64,000 bases of DNA from Brachionus manjavacas (Eukaryota; Rotifera; Eurotatoria; Ploima; Brachionidae). The position numbers were made by a program, and so were the translations under genes. The notes below the pieces were generated by a model. That model searched no databases, was not told the DNA's origin, and saw only the letters and a list, made by a program, of their open reading frames with translations. Shown in pieces: positions 32,984-45,169 of this stretch. Numbering within the stretch: the stretch's first letter is position 1; the number at the start of each line of letters is the position of its first letter. The stretch lies in NCBI GenBank assembly GCA_019054805.1, contig JAHQIY010000025.1:310001-374000 (forward strand), read 5' to 3'.

Positions 32984-35178
32984 ATAAGTGGCAGAATACT
33001 TTTTGAAAAAGTTGTGAAAACTGCGAAAAAAAAACAAATTTTTAAATATTTTAAGCTAATTTTAAAAAAAATAAATGTTTTTAGTTTTAATGGTAAATAA
33101 TTGAAAAGGTTATTTTCTGGATTATTCATAACAGTAAAAATGAGCGTTTTTAGAGATAAATTATTTAATAGATAAGTTACAAAATACTAGACATTTCAAG
33201 TTTCGTCAAATCAAAAAAGAACATTTAAAATTTTGAGAAAATTTATATTAATATTATATTTATAAAAAAGGTGTACTTTTACGTCTTGCTTCCTGGTAAA
33301 CTTTCAAAGCTCATTATTATTATATTAACTTTTAATTTTCTTTTTATTATTTTTAATATTTTATTTTTTTGAATAAATAATTTTATAGAAATTTCTATTT
33401 GAAAAATATTTCAATTCTAATAAGCACAAGAATCAAATATATCCTCTTAAGTTTTTGCTAAATATTGAACAAATTGAAGTAAACGATCATTTTTGATGCT
33501 CATAATGATCAAATCAAGTTTTAATTATTAAATTCAGAGATACATTTTTGGATTTAACATTGTTAGCTAAATCCCGAGTTGTTTAAAAGTCCCAAAATAA
33601 AGTCCAAGTCCGGACTTTAAGTTTTTTTTTTGAAAAAAGTCTAACACTTGCTTGGCTTCCATAATTACCACCTGGGACGGCAAAAATATCATTTTAACGC
33701 AACAATAACAACCTGAAACGGAAGAAATTTCATTAGCGCAAATTTTCGTGATCTTCCGTTAAATATAATTTTCCAAGAAAAATTACTCTACATAAATGCA
33801 AATACAAGAAAATTTATTGGCTTAATTTCTAAAACAGGATCTCGGAACTTCGAGTCATCAAGATTAAGACAATTTGTTATTTTAAAATACTTTAAAAATT
33901 TTCTAGTCATGATATTCATCGTGGAAAAAAAATTGAAAAGTTTTAGGACTTTTTTTTAAAAAAAATTTATTGGTTCGGGCTTTTGGCTTGACTTGTGACT
34001 TTTAAACAACTCAGGCTAAATCTAAAGGTAAACTATGCAATATCAAAATGCAGATTTTAGAGTGTAAACCAGTGATTCTATTTAAGTGAGTTGTTTTTTG
34101 CTGACTTTTTGCAGAGATTACCTTTAGATTTAGCAAAGAATGTTAAATCCAAAATTATTAATTCATTCAATTATTAATGCATTAATTCTATTAATTAATT
34201 GATCATAAACTTCAAAATGCCTAAACATTAGTCAAGAATTTAAACAATTCAAAAATTGAAAAATATTTGAAATTTTAAACAAAAATTTGAACAAAAAATT
34301 CTTGACAATACCAATTTTTCGAATTCAAAAGTCAAAATTCGGAAATACTTTCAATTAAAATTGAAATGCCCATTTTTTAATTTTTTTTTTTTATTTTTCG
34401 GTTTCTTATGATTCGAAGGTTAATTATCCAAAAACTTGGATACGAAAAATAAAGTTCTGAATCCATATGACCAAGACAGCTTTAGAAAGCTCGTCGTTTA
34501 AGCTTTATAAAAAAAATAAAATCATTCTTATTCAAAAAACAAAATTTATGTACGGCACTTTGAGCTCAAAGGGGAGCAGGTTGTTTTTGGTCCGGGAAAA
34601 GTCCAAGTTAACACAAGTCGAAACCTGAACCAAAAAAAATTAAACAAGAACTAGTAAACAAGTGTGTAAAATTTCAGCCTTCTTTCATTATCTTTTCATA
34701 TTTTTTTATACCTTTGAAGTTTGTCCAAATCATGACTCACCCTCTATGTTATATCAGTAAAATTTTGTATAAAGAAAATCAATTGCCAGAAATGAGGAAG
34801 CATTGGATTGTAACAAAGAGGAATTTGATACAAGAAATGAAAATTAGTTTTTCAATTTTTATAGAATCAATTGATTAAAAATTAAGTTCAAAGAACCAAA
34901 TAAAATTTTAGATGAAGAAAATCTAAGTAAAATTATTTATATATAGTAATATAATAAATAAATTAAGATTTTCTCCGTTGTTGATTGAGAAAAAAACAAT
35001 TTAAGATGATTTTGTTAAAGTTTAAAAAAAAATTCCTGTCTTATTTTTCTAATTATAAATTGGCAAAAAAACAAAGTTTGTTTTTTTTAATAAGAATTTT
35101 TTATGAATTTTTCTTTTTTTTGGATAATCGGGTAATCCGAATTTTGGTTAATTCAAATTAATTTTTTCAGATATTATC
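32984..35178. other. Intergenic region with one MITE-like element
   Basis: After the bZIP 3' untranslated region (AATAAA near 33070) there is a MITE-like element at 33576-34012 and otherwise AT-rich sequence with no gene. The stretch just before 35179 is ordinary flank of the LTR element. Confidence 0.45.
33576..34012. mobile_element. MITE-like element with GAGTTGTTTAAAAGTC ends, copy 2
   Basis: It begins GAGTTGTTTAAAAGTCCCAA and ends GTGACTTTTAAACAACTC. Its interior is the reverse complement of copy 1 (28401-28786), about 50 bp longer. An internal stretch (CACCTGGGACGGCAAAAATA) resembles sequence near 38481, suggesting a nested insertion. Confidence 0.6.
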
Positions 35179-35582
35179 TGTTGGAATTAAAGAGTGCTGA
35201 ATATATCAATATTTTTTTTAAATGATATTTTTTGGAGAAAATTTTTACAAATTTTTTAGGTCTGGTCTAAACGACGAAGCCTAGTTGAAGTACACCCCAC
35301 ATATCACTTGATCATCAGCTTCTAAAATGATGGAGAATGATAAGTAAGAATCAATAAACTTGTCACGTATATCAGAAGATTGACGCTTCTCCATGTTGAT
35401 AAAAACATTTGTAAATTAGCTCTTTACACGAACTAATGTGTATAAATAATGATTCCATTTTCAAAGCTAGAGAAGAAATTTTTAGTTTTTACACTAGCTG
35501 TATAAATTTTTAGAGCTCCACAATTATTAAATAAACTATTCAAAAGTATACTTGTTTTTATCTTTAATTAACCGGCCTTACA
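35179..35582 (+). repeat. 5' LTR of the gypsy-like element
   Basis: The candidate LTR runs from TGTTGGAATTAAAG to CCGGCCTTACA (TG...CA rule, about 404 bp). It has a TATA-like GTGTATAAATAATG near 35437 and an ATTAAATAAACT poly(A)-like signal near 35526. The right boundary is set by the primer-binding site. The left boundary cannot be verified without the 3' LTR. Confidence 0.5.
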
Positions 35583-35585
35583 TCT

Positions 35586-35600
35586 TGGTAGCAGCGATGA
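35586..35600 (+). promoter_or_regulatory. tRNA primer-binding site
   Basis: TGGTAGCAGCGATGA begins three bases after the LTR end. The same TGGTAGCAGCGAT occurs after the LTRs of copies A, B and C in the 48-61 kb mosaic, so these elements share a primer-binding-site lineage. Confidence 0.6.
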
Positions 35601-37065
35601 GGAAAACTGTCTAAAATGAGTTTCTTTTCATTGCCAAAATCCATGGAATATTGCGAAAGATTGCCCGTTAAGACACTTTTTCACATGGTAAAAGCTTAGA
35701 ACCACTTGGAAACCGATTTTCACTACCTTGTTCACAAATATGTTATCAACCGAAAAAGGGGTTTTCAATGGACTATGCAGTTAAAGATGAATGATACCAA
35801 AACCATATTGTAACGACAAGAATAAAATTGAAGAATGGATCTACCTTGTCGAAACAGAGACGAAAGACCAAGGAATTGATAAAAATAGATTAGTTACTGC
35901 AGTTAACCAATTCTAAAGAGGAAATGCTTTGCAATTGATCAGGATCTGAAGAAAAAGAAAGAAAACCTGACATGGGTTGAGTTTAAATCTCATCTGTTGG
36001 CAAATTTATAAACCAGATGACGTTCAGAACTTTAAGGACTTAAAGGTCCGAATTAAAGGCAATAAAATTGGACGTGAATTATTAGGAAAAAGTTTTGAAA
36101 TTACAGCGAGTAGCCAAAAAAATCGAAAAAATAGATAAATTTTACTTGGTGTGAAGTAAATTTTTCTCCACACCAGACAGAAATAAAAATAAATTCAAAA
36201 ATTTACCATTTGGATTAAAAAATTCCCGAGCTTAATTCAACAGAATGATCCATAGGCTGTTTGGCAATAAAATTTTTAGAGAGATAACTTGACCATACCA
36301 TTATTCACTCGAAAGCAATAGAAGAGCACCTAAAAAAGGTTGAAAACATTCTTAGAAAAGCATAACTTAAAATTAAATCAAACAAATGCACTTGGTTTGC
36401 AAAAAAAATTAAGATTCTTGGTCTGGTAGTGTCAGGATTTACAATAGAAATGGATTCGGCAAAATTAAATACCATCAATAAAAAAAAAAACAAATAAAAA
36501 GTCAATGTTTTCTAGGTTTATGTGGTTATTATAGAATTTTCGTATAAGATTCTGAAAAAATAGCAAAACCGTTGTACTACTTAGGAAAAAAAAATACGTA
36601 AATTTGAATTGGGGAAGCCTCAGCAAGAATCGTTCTAAAACATAAAATTGATCCTTACATCAGAACCTGTCATTAGACAACCTTACTGGAATCGTAAATT
36701 TATACTACATATTATGACGCTTGAGGTTATGCGATGGGCGCTATCCAAGCACAAATGGATGAAAATAGAAATGAATATGTTTTCACTTACGCCTTAAAAC
36801 TAAATGGTGCGTAAATTCATTAAAGCAGCACTGAAAAGAATGTTTCAAATTTCTAGTGAAAAACAATTACTCCGCGTTGATGTTGCTACTGTACATCAAT
36901 AAACCAACATAATGATTACATGGATTTTACTTCAGGCAAAAGTGTTGATCTATTTAGATCACACAATACTCTTTTTTTTCAAAAAAATGGTCGATTTATA
37001 AATGGATTGTCCAAAAAGCAAGTTAAAAGAATTGAGAAAGCAGCAACTCGCCTTACTTAGTTCTT

Positions 37066-38937
37066 CTAATTTATATTTCGAATTTTTTTCTATTGTGTTT
37101 CACACAACATTTTATTTAAACTTAATTTTTTGAAATTCGATTGGGGATACCCTTAAAAAAACGTCAAAGTACAAAAACTAACAAAAACTTTGAATTAAAT
37201 TTCTCACTCATAACAATAATTTTATTAAATTTTGATAGTGCACTATAAACTAGACTTTATGCTCTTTCATAATTTTATTTGATGCATTTTGTCGAGTGTT
37301 CTAATCTTGAGATTTTCTTTCTCAAAAAAAATGTATTTTTAAGTATCCCAGCTTTAAGTGCGTAAATCTCTGGAATGAGACAATTTGGAAAAAAAAAAAA
37401 TTTATACTTTAAACAAACAAGAATCCAATTATTTAGAAGGTGTAAAAATGTCAATATCTAGATGTGAATATACGTGCAAACCGTCCTTTAAAATTAAAAT
37501 TAAAAGCTGAAACATCACATTAATAATGCTGCATTATTAACCAAAATAATCTCAAAATCATGAAAATTTAGGCAATTTTTCGTAGAAAACCTCTTTCACA
37601 CTTTTCGGATTTTACGTTAATTTACGTAAAATGTGGTAAAATTTTGTTAATTAACGATATTTTACGTGATTTTTCGTAAAATACTGTTATCAAATCACCA
37701 CCGTAATTCGAAAAAGTTTTTTTTTGTTATTTTTCTTTTTTGTTTGTTTGTCTTCTTTCTAGGGAAAGAGAAAATGTAACGAATTTTTTTTAATTTCGTA
37801 TTTATTACAGATATCTAATTTTTAGCAGTAATGAGTGATTAATATTATGAAAATTAGTAATAATCTTCTTTTGGACGCGTGAAAGAATACTATTATTTAT
37901 TAATATCAATAAATATATTAATTCTTTTGTAAGATAAAGCTTCCTTACATCTTATTCCTTAGAATCACAAGCTTTAAGAAAAATGCCAAAACTAGTCTCG
38001 AGAGGTCAATTTTTTTTTATTTAGTGGGAACAGATTTGTTTAGAATGCAAAATGTCAAAGTCAAGTCACTGAACTTGCAAAAAACATTAATACGCCACAA
38101 TAACTTTGTTAACTCTCGGATTAGGTTAAGTTAATAAAACTCAATCTAATATTGTTGAATTTTATTCTATTAAATAATAAAACTACACTTATAAATAAAA
38201 CGACAAAAGGCCTAGGAAAACGTTTTATGTTGTTCGTGGAAACACTCGAATAGAACGAATAAATGAAATAAAGTATTACATTTTTATAGTAAATGAAATA
38301 ATTTAAAAAACATCAATCTTAAACAAGATAATATCAAATAAAATATTAAAAGTAAGAATGATTGCAGACAATGGTCATTACGATAACGCTGACACTTATA
38401 AATAATTAAATTTGATTAAGGCATCAAGATAAATATTTATAATTGAATTTAAAGATCGCAGTCCATAGTAACAACTACATGGAACGGCAAAAATTCAAAT
38501 ATTTTTATGTATAGTTATTGTGGCGTCAATATTTATGTCAAATACTTTGAAATGAATTTTTTTTTTAATTTCAAGTCAGATCAAACAAATTGGCTAGAAG
38601 ATTTTTAAAAGGACTTTTTTTTCTTACTTTTTGGAAAGTTTGAGTGGGAATCAAATTAATCTTAAAAATTCTTTAAATAAATATTTGCTTAATATATTGC
38701 AAACTTATGAAGCGATAAATAAAATTATTTGAATTCAAAAAATAATTAAGACTAATTTTTCATCATCATCTTCTTGGTATAACTTGTAAAATTTCTTCCT
38801 CTTTTTTATACAAACACAAACCGACTGAAATTACTTTAAAGTTTTATTACTTAAAAAAAGATTGTTCAATTCTGGAATCATTTTTGCATAATTATAAGCA
38901 TAATTAATTATTCGTACTCGTAAGCGTCGAAAAGAAA
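37066..38937. other. Gene-free region with TTACGTAAA cluster and a 456-bp inverted-repeat segment
   Basis: The motif cluster at 37600-37700 (TTTACGTAAAATGTGGTAAA) resembles that at 22430. At 38084-38107 and 38514-38539 there is an inverted repeat containing CGCCACAATAACT, bounding 456 bp without coding capacity, possibly another small DNA element. No gene is seen. Confidence 0.45.
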
Positions 38938-40073
38938 ATGTCGGCTTTAACCAGCCAAGCTATTTCGTCCACCACTGTGGACGGTGATAACAGTGACAAA
39001 CATATTTCAAAATCGAACGCTAATCAAACTGATCAGCGTGGTACAAGATTCAATCTTACAAACTATTATGAACGAAAAGTTGCTCAACAAGTAAATTATA
39101 TATTCAGAATGGAAAACAACAGAAACAAGTCAAGCTACAAAATTATTGCCTGGTTTTTTTGTCCAGAAAATTAAAGTTACCGCTGACAAACTAGTCGAAA
39201 GTATTAAAAAAATTCTAAGTGATGATGAATTCGCTTCGATCGTGCAAGTTGGTCAATACAGGTCTACAAAAACTTGGTCAATACCTTTAATGACTCTTCC
39301 AAGTACGACGCATTGGTTAACAAAACATTAATATACGATGACAAAGAATACCGACTGCTTTCAGTGACTGAATTCGTGCAGATCAGTGACAATAGTCGCG
39401 ACAAAAACAAAAACGAATTCACTATGACAGCATTCTACAGAGTTCATTGGTTGCCACTAATAGAGATTAAACGTGAAAAACTGAAAACGTTTGATATGAT
39501 TAACAATGGTGTCGTAAAGATAAAAGTTGAATACAATGTCAAAAATCACGATGCTGTATTAGATTTTGCTGGTCTGCATAGGATCAGTGAGAGTCAAGCT
39601 CTTATTCAAATTTGTGACATGCCTGCCAAATGTCTAGACTGCAAGAAATTTGGGGACATTCGCAAGGATTGTCCAAAATGTCAGACTTGTAACAAATATG
39701 AACATGAAGAATGCAATTTTGCAAATAGAACTAGAATAATGCCGAGTCACATATAATTGATGACCAAGAAGATTGTGTTTATGATCCTGACGACATAGAT
39801 ACTAATGCTGCTAACAAAACAGCCACTCAATGTGGCCAATCTATCAATCTAAATGAATCTGGATTCGTGACACCAACGAAGATGCCTTTTTGGACAGAAA
39901 CTGCTGTTGTAAACTTCAAAGTGCCAGTAAGCGGCATTTCTAAGCCATCGAGCACCTCAGCTGCCTCGTCTGACGTAGAAATAACCGATTCAAAAGCTCC
40001 AACCTTTGAGCTAATGACCACAGATTCAAAGATACTCAACAAAAAAATTTTAAATTTTTTTTTTTTTTTTTAA
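38938..40073 (+). pseudogene. LINE ORF1-like protein with zinc knuckles, frameshifted
   Basis: Starting at ATG 38938 the protein reads through at least three frame changes (near 39160, 39275 and 39755) but keeps a consistent ORF1 character. It contains a basic N-terminus, HWLPLIEIKREKLKTFD, CLDCKKFGDIRKDCPKC and CQTCNKYEHEEC (zinc-knuckle-like clusters), then a Ser/Thr-rich tail ending in a T-run at 40052-40070. Such ORF1 proteins coat LINE RNA. No endonuclease or reverse transcriptase follows, so only ORF1 was kept or copied. Confidence 0.65.
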
Positions 40074-40692
40074 AATAAATTAAAAATAAAGATAAAAAAT
40101 ATAAAAGTAAAACAATAAATTTAAGTTTTTTGGTAAAGGACATTTTCTAAAATTTTTTTTATTTACAAACACAAATTTTAATTAAAACCTTTGAGAACTA
40201 ACAATATAGATGATAAATTTTCTAACAAAAATAATTTCTTTGTAAAACTAAAAAGTCATCAAAAATTAGTTTTTAGAATAACGTTGATCTTAAAAGATAT
40301 ATTAAACATTTATATAAGCAAAGAGTCGCTGATTTTTTAAAAACAGTATCGTTTGTTTATTCACAACATATATGTTGTGGTAATTTTCCTTTCGAAAACT
40401 ATTAAACTATTTTGTTTTAGAAACCATAGAAACTCAAAAAATGATATTCGTTTAATTGAGTAACGAGTGCAATTAGAAATAATCAAACCAATTTGTCAAC
40501 ATAAGAAAATGGTGTATTTCATAATCATATTAAAAAGTTTACTGCACTATTTATTCCATACATAACACAATAAAGAAAGAAAGAAAGAAGCTTCAAAACT
40601 ATTTGATTTAAACTTACATTTAAACTTTAATTTAAATTTCTTTAAAGTATTACCTATATCTCTAGATCAATGTATTTTAAGATAATAACGAA
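40074..40692. other. AT-rich spacer, no gene seen
   Basis: No coding stretch is recognised. A palindromic ACATATATGT lies at 40368-40377. The right end should contain the promoter of the gene at 40693. Confidence 0.4.
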
Positions 40693-43600
40693 ATGAATTT
40701 TGCGGTTTCTCAACATTTCAATTTCACGAATGAAACTGGTCAATTAAGTTTCAGGAAAACAAATGGAATAGTCAACAATTTAGGAAAGACAAAGCAAATT
40801 GATTTTAAGCCTAGCATAAATGAAAAGGATTATTTGTCTGAATCAAATTTTGGACTTTCAAGGTATACTTTTTCTTAAAATTAGAAATTAAATTAGTTGC
40901 TTTTCTAATATTTTAGTTCCTTATTAACTTTAATTTTCATTTATTACTATCTTCAATAAGATAATTTAAAAAAAAAATTTGAAATTTTAGAGATGTAAAA
41001 TCATCCCGTATTTTAAGTTAGTTTTTTTTTTGTTAAAAATTAGAAAAAATAAAAAATAATTAAATATTGAAAAAGATTTTCTGGACACAAAAGTCCCATA
41101 ACTTTTACAAGCAAAATAAAATGCAAGATAAAATAATCTTACATCAAAGTTTTCGTTTGAAACTGGCCGTCTTTTAATTTTTTTATTGTAATCAGATGCA
41201 TGAGTAAATCTAATAGATTGAAAATAAGAAAATAGCAAGCTTTTATCGAAGAATTTAGATGGTAAAAAGTCAGCTTTGATCAAAGGTAACTCTATATCAA
41301 ATAACTTGTAAAAAGTTGAAGTTGAAGTTTAGGAGAAATCTTAAAAAATGTCAAATACCGTCAAATAAACTCCATTTGTTATATGCGTCTAGAAAAAGTA
41401 TCAATTTATTGACTTAAATTCATTTTTTGTTTTTTATCCTTTAATTCTTATTTAAATTTTGTACATCAAATGCAATTAAAAAAATATTCAAATTATAATT
41501 TGTTACAACGAAAATTTTAGTTTTTAGTTTTGTACTGTAATTAACGTAATCATCCGAATTGAGTGACATGTCTTTAAAATAGAGTACTCTATTTTAATGA
41601 CACTCTGTTATAACATGTAAATGATTCTATAGTGACATGTCACTAAATTCGGATAATTACGTTACCATTTTTTATTTTTACATAGACCAAGTGTAAAAAA
41701 AAGGTTAAATTCTTAGCTTTTCTATTCAATAATTTCGAATTTCTTTTAAAATTGCATCAAAATGGTAAAAAAATTCTAGAATAATTAAAGAATCAAAAAA
41801 TTCTTTAAATTTTTTGAAACAAAAGGTTTTAAACGACTTAATTCATTCTGACAAACCCAGGGGAAACACAAAATTAAAAAAAAAATAATATGGAACCATT
41901 TTTTTAAATTTAAGTTTAAATGAATTGTGATAATCTTTAAAATCAGATAATAATTTATGGTAAAAAAACCGGACAATTTTACTAAAAGCTGTCTGAAACA
42001 AACAAATTCGAAAAAAATGAAATTAGAGTGGAGAAATAGAATCTTTAATTTTTAGTCCTTATCAACAACGGAGTATTCAAATTTATCTTTTATACTTTCG
42101 AGTATAGTTTAGTAAATTAATCAAATTTAGTTATTCAATGGACAATTTATAAGGTTAAAAGAATTAGAATTATTTTTTTTTACATTATTTTTTTGAAAAA
42201 GAAATTATAAATATCTAAAATTTTGATTAATATTTAGGTATGTTTATTTAAATTATTTAGTTACTAAGTTTTTGTAATGATTTATTTTTTTGATAAATTT
42301 TGAATTCTAAGATCTGAAAGTCCAAATGAACTGAAAAAAAATAATGTCTATAAAAAAGCTGAAGTATTTAAAAATGTAACACTTGCAGATCCAAAGTTCA
42401 AAAGAATGAGCGAAAGCTTAACCAAAGTATTTGGAATTAGTGATCCGCCCCCAGGATTTGGCTTTTGTTATCCAAGATATTATTATTTAGAACAAAAACG
42501 TCCGCAACCGATGTCTCCTTTGAAAGTAATTTTTTTTTCTCTAAAGACAAAAACTTTTAAATTTAAAATTTATGTGATATTTTTTTTTTGTGTTTCTTGA
42601 ATAGTTAATTTAGCAATAATTTGAAATTCATTTAAGAAAAGAAGATTGAAGAAGGGACTAAGAATAATATTATTAAAAAAGAAGATTATTTATTAGTTAT
42701 CTGTTGAATGTGTCGAGCTAAAGCTCCTTCAGATTAATAAAATCAAAATCCAAAAGAAAAGTTCAATTTTAAAAAAAGTTAATTAAAATTAAAAAGAATA
42801 GTAAATAGAAAAAAAATTGAATAAATTGGAATAAAAGTGACATCTGTAAATATTTGAAAAAAGAAGAGAGTTCAGAAAAAATAAAGGAATTTTAATGGAA
42901 CAAAACAACAATAGAGTTTTGTATTCGATTTATCTTGATTCGAAACATTCTCTGTATTTTTTTACTCAAACGACCGATTGAACTCAGTCTTGCCCTAACA
43001 TAACTCTAACTCAAGTCAAAAAAATCGATTTGAGACTGTTAGTTGTTAATTTAATGACTCTTGATTTAAAATGTAAGAGATAATATCATATTTAAGAATA
43101 GACCAAATCATTGAATTTTGAATTATATATGTTCTTTTAATACTAGTTTCTGAAAATGAATACTCTAAAATTGATTTTTCTTTTCCGTAAATTAAAAAAT
43201 AAAACAAATAAACCACAAAGAAAAAGTTTATTCATATTATTCTGATAACATACGAACTTTCAAAGGGTAATCTTGTTGATGTATTATATACAGAATTTTC
43301 AAAAGCTTTTGATAGAGTCAGTCACGAGAAATTAATTTACAAGCTGAGGAAATATGGCATCGAAAGAGAACTTCTCAATTGAATTTGTTGATTTCTAAAA
43401 GGGAGAACACAAAGAGTAGTGCTGGGTCAAAGTGTGTTGGAATGGTTGAAAGTGATTTGTAGAGTGCCGCAGGGATCAGTCCTAGGTTCTATCCTTTTCA
43501 GTATTTACGTGAACGATTTAGCGGAACTTCTTCCGTGTAAATGCGTAATGTACGCAAATGACTGCGAAATTTATTGTGTTTTCAATAAAGAAAACGAGAA

Positions 43601-45169
43601 GACAATGTGTTAAAAATTTCACAACGACATTGACAAATTGATAAGTTGGTGGACAGATTGATCTATGGACTTTAATTTCGAAAAATGTGAAGTAATGCAT
43701 TTTTGTAAAAATAATCCCGAGAATGAGTATCGAATGAGGGAAACAAAGAACAATAAAACTCATAGAATTTCGAAAACAATGCAGCAAAGAGACTTGGGAT
43801 TAATAATTTCAAACGATAGGAAGTGGAACAAACAAGTTTGTTCAACCGCTTCAAGGGCTAGTAGAGTAATTGGATAAATTTTTAATGGACTCAAAAGCCA
43901 CAATCAAGAAACAATAACACTTCTTTATAAAACCATGGTTAGACTACATTTCGAGTATGCTATGTCAGTCTGGAATTCTCATCTCAAAAAGGACATCAAT
44001 ACACTTGAACAAGTCCAGCAAAGAGCAACAAAAAGAATAAATGGATTAAAAAACTATTCTGGATAAAATCAGACTTCACGCGTAAGCGTAGCAATTATTT
44101 TAGTACTACTTTAAGACCAAATTCTCCAAAAAAAAATTATGAATTTAATTTACAGCTATAAATTGTTTTAAGATCAATTTATTTGAAACTTGAAGTAAAA
44201 AAAAATATAATACATTGAAAAGAAGATATGAAAAAAAGTGAATTTAATTATTTAAATAGAAAATTAATTCTATGCAGTGGGCATAGATACAAATAGTTTT
44301 GAATTAAAACGGGATAAAAATAGCATTTTCAGTTAAAAGAATATTAGAATTCTAATATCTTGATCGCATAATTAATACTTTTATCATATAAAATTTTAAT
44401 TTTTTAAAAAATTAACTTTATTTTTTTAATAAAAACATTTTATAAAGGTTTGGAGAGGATTCAATGGAAACATTTATTTTCAACCCATGGTATTAAATAA
44501 TGTGAGTAAAAGTTTTTCAATAGATAAAATTGATCACACGTTAAAAGTCAAAGTTGAGTTAAAAAAAATTTCTCTTGAAAGTAAAAATAAAACTCAAAAT
44601 GATAAAATTGGCTACTATGTCTATAAAAGACAAAATACTAATCACGATTTTGAGAGAATGATGTCAAATATCGAAGCAACAGCATTAGAAACGACACCAT
44701 TAACAGAATCTCGGAAAATCGTAAGAAATGAGAATGATAGTAAGATGAAAAATTGAAAGAACTACAATATGATCACAAAAGAATTATAATTAAAGGTTTT
44801 TCGATGAAAAAAAAAAGTTTGGAATATCAAACTGTGAAACTTTTCGATTCAAAGAGTTTTGAAATAAGACGAAAAAAATCACCAATAAAAGGACTTGCAT
44901 TTAAAGAACTGAAAAGAGGAATAGAAAGTTTTAATAAGAATTTAATCGAAGACGAATCTGTTTTTTCAATTAAAAAAGACTTTAAGGAAGAAGACAATTT
45001 AAAATCAAAGCAAGAGTATGGTATTAATTCTGAAGACAGACAAATTAGACCAAATTATAAAAAAATGTTGAAGGGCATTAGAAAAGGAAAAAGTTTAAAA
45101 TCAGAAGAATTTTTAGTAAAGCCACAAAATTCAACTAATTTCCTTTTTGATAATCAAAAGAATATTTAA
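40693..45169 (+). CDS. Hypothetical basic protein, 349 residues
   Basis: I do not recognise this gene. Exons 40693-40862, 42312-42525, 44448-44739 and 44796-45169 join in frame with GT-AG introns into 349 residues. The N-terminal part is Asn/Ser-rich. The most conserved-looking block is encoded by exon 2 and the start of exon 3: DPKFKRMSESLTKVFGI, PPPGFGFCYPRYYY, then VWRGFNGNIYFQPM. The C-terminal half is Lys-rich (RRKKSPIKG, KMLKGIRKGKS) with no signal peptide or membrane segment, so it may be nuclear or nucleic-acid binding; that is inference only. The apparent TGA at 44754 is removed by a 56-bp intron (44740-44795, donor GTAAGA, acceptor AATTAAAG) that restores the frame. The second intron carries a dead LINE and the first a MITE. 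Confidence 0.6.
40987..41283 (-). other. Weak open frame in intron 1, probably not a gene
   Basis: A 98-codon minus-strand frame contains a stretch with ordinary amino-acid use (PVSNENFDVRLFYLAFYFAC) but has no splice or start context and no recognised domain. It may be a fragment of an inserted sequence or chance. Confidence 0.12.
41541..41665. mobile_element. MITE-like element, about 125 bp, copy 2
   Basis: The ends are nearly perfect inverted repeats of about 30 bp: TAACGTAATCATCCGAATTG on the left and AAATTCGGATAATTACGTTA on the right. Both continue inward into GACATGTC. The arrangement and size match the element at 22156-22281. It lies in intron 1 of the hypothetical gene. Confidence 0.65.
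42706..43190 (-). repeat. Copy of the CTTTAGCTC 3'-end repeat family
   Basis: Read on the minus strand it ends ATCTGAAGGAGCTTTAGCTC, the terminus seen at 23285, 24345 and 6600. Further inside it shares landmarks with 23500-23900 (CTTGATTCGAAAC, CTCAGTCTTG, CGATTTGAGAC, TTCTGAAAATGAAT) in the same order. The coding remnant seen in the other copy is broken here by several stops. Confidence 0.5.
43265..44065 (+). pseudogene. Dead jockey/CR1-like reverse transcriptase in an intron
   Basis: The text follows a LINE polymerase in order: NLVDVLYTEFSKAFDRVSH, KLRKYGIERELLN, CRVPQGSVLGSILFSIYVND, a YADD box changed to YAND (near 43552), DFNFEKCEVMHF, RDLGLIISNDRKW, then TMVRLHFEYAMSVWN and QVQQRATKRINGLKNY. 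Stops interrupt it at several points and the loss of a catalytic Asp confirms inactivity. It is sense-oriented in the second intron of the hypothetical gene and is spliced out in the proposed model. Confidence 0.8.

Larger units (their letters stand above)
35179..37065 (+). mobile_element. Decayed Ty3/gypsy-like LTR retrotransposon
   Basis: A left LTR is followed by a primer-binding site, then gag and pol remnants in the same orientation with many stops and shifts. Pol landmarks are LPFGLKN-like sequence near 36210, FNRMIHRLFGN near 36238, KAIEEHLKKVENILRKA near 36316, ILGLVVSGFTI near 36414, and an RNase H strand with GYAMGAIQAQMDENRNEY near 36728. No right LTR is seen. From about 36990 the text resembles a different LINE tail (RFINGLSKKQVKRIEKAATR), so the element is truncated by another insertion. 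Confidence 0.75.

Noticed and set aside
44740-44795. Frameshift in the hypothetical gene at an A5 tract
   Set aside because: A 56-bp intron with a consensus GTAAGA donor and an AAAG acceptor restores the frame exactly and matches the length of other small introns here.
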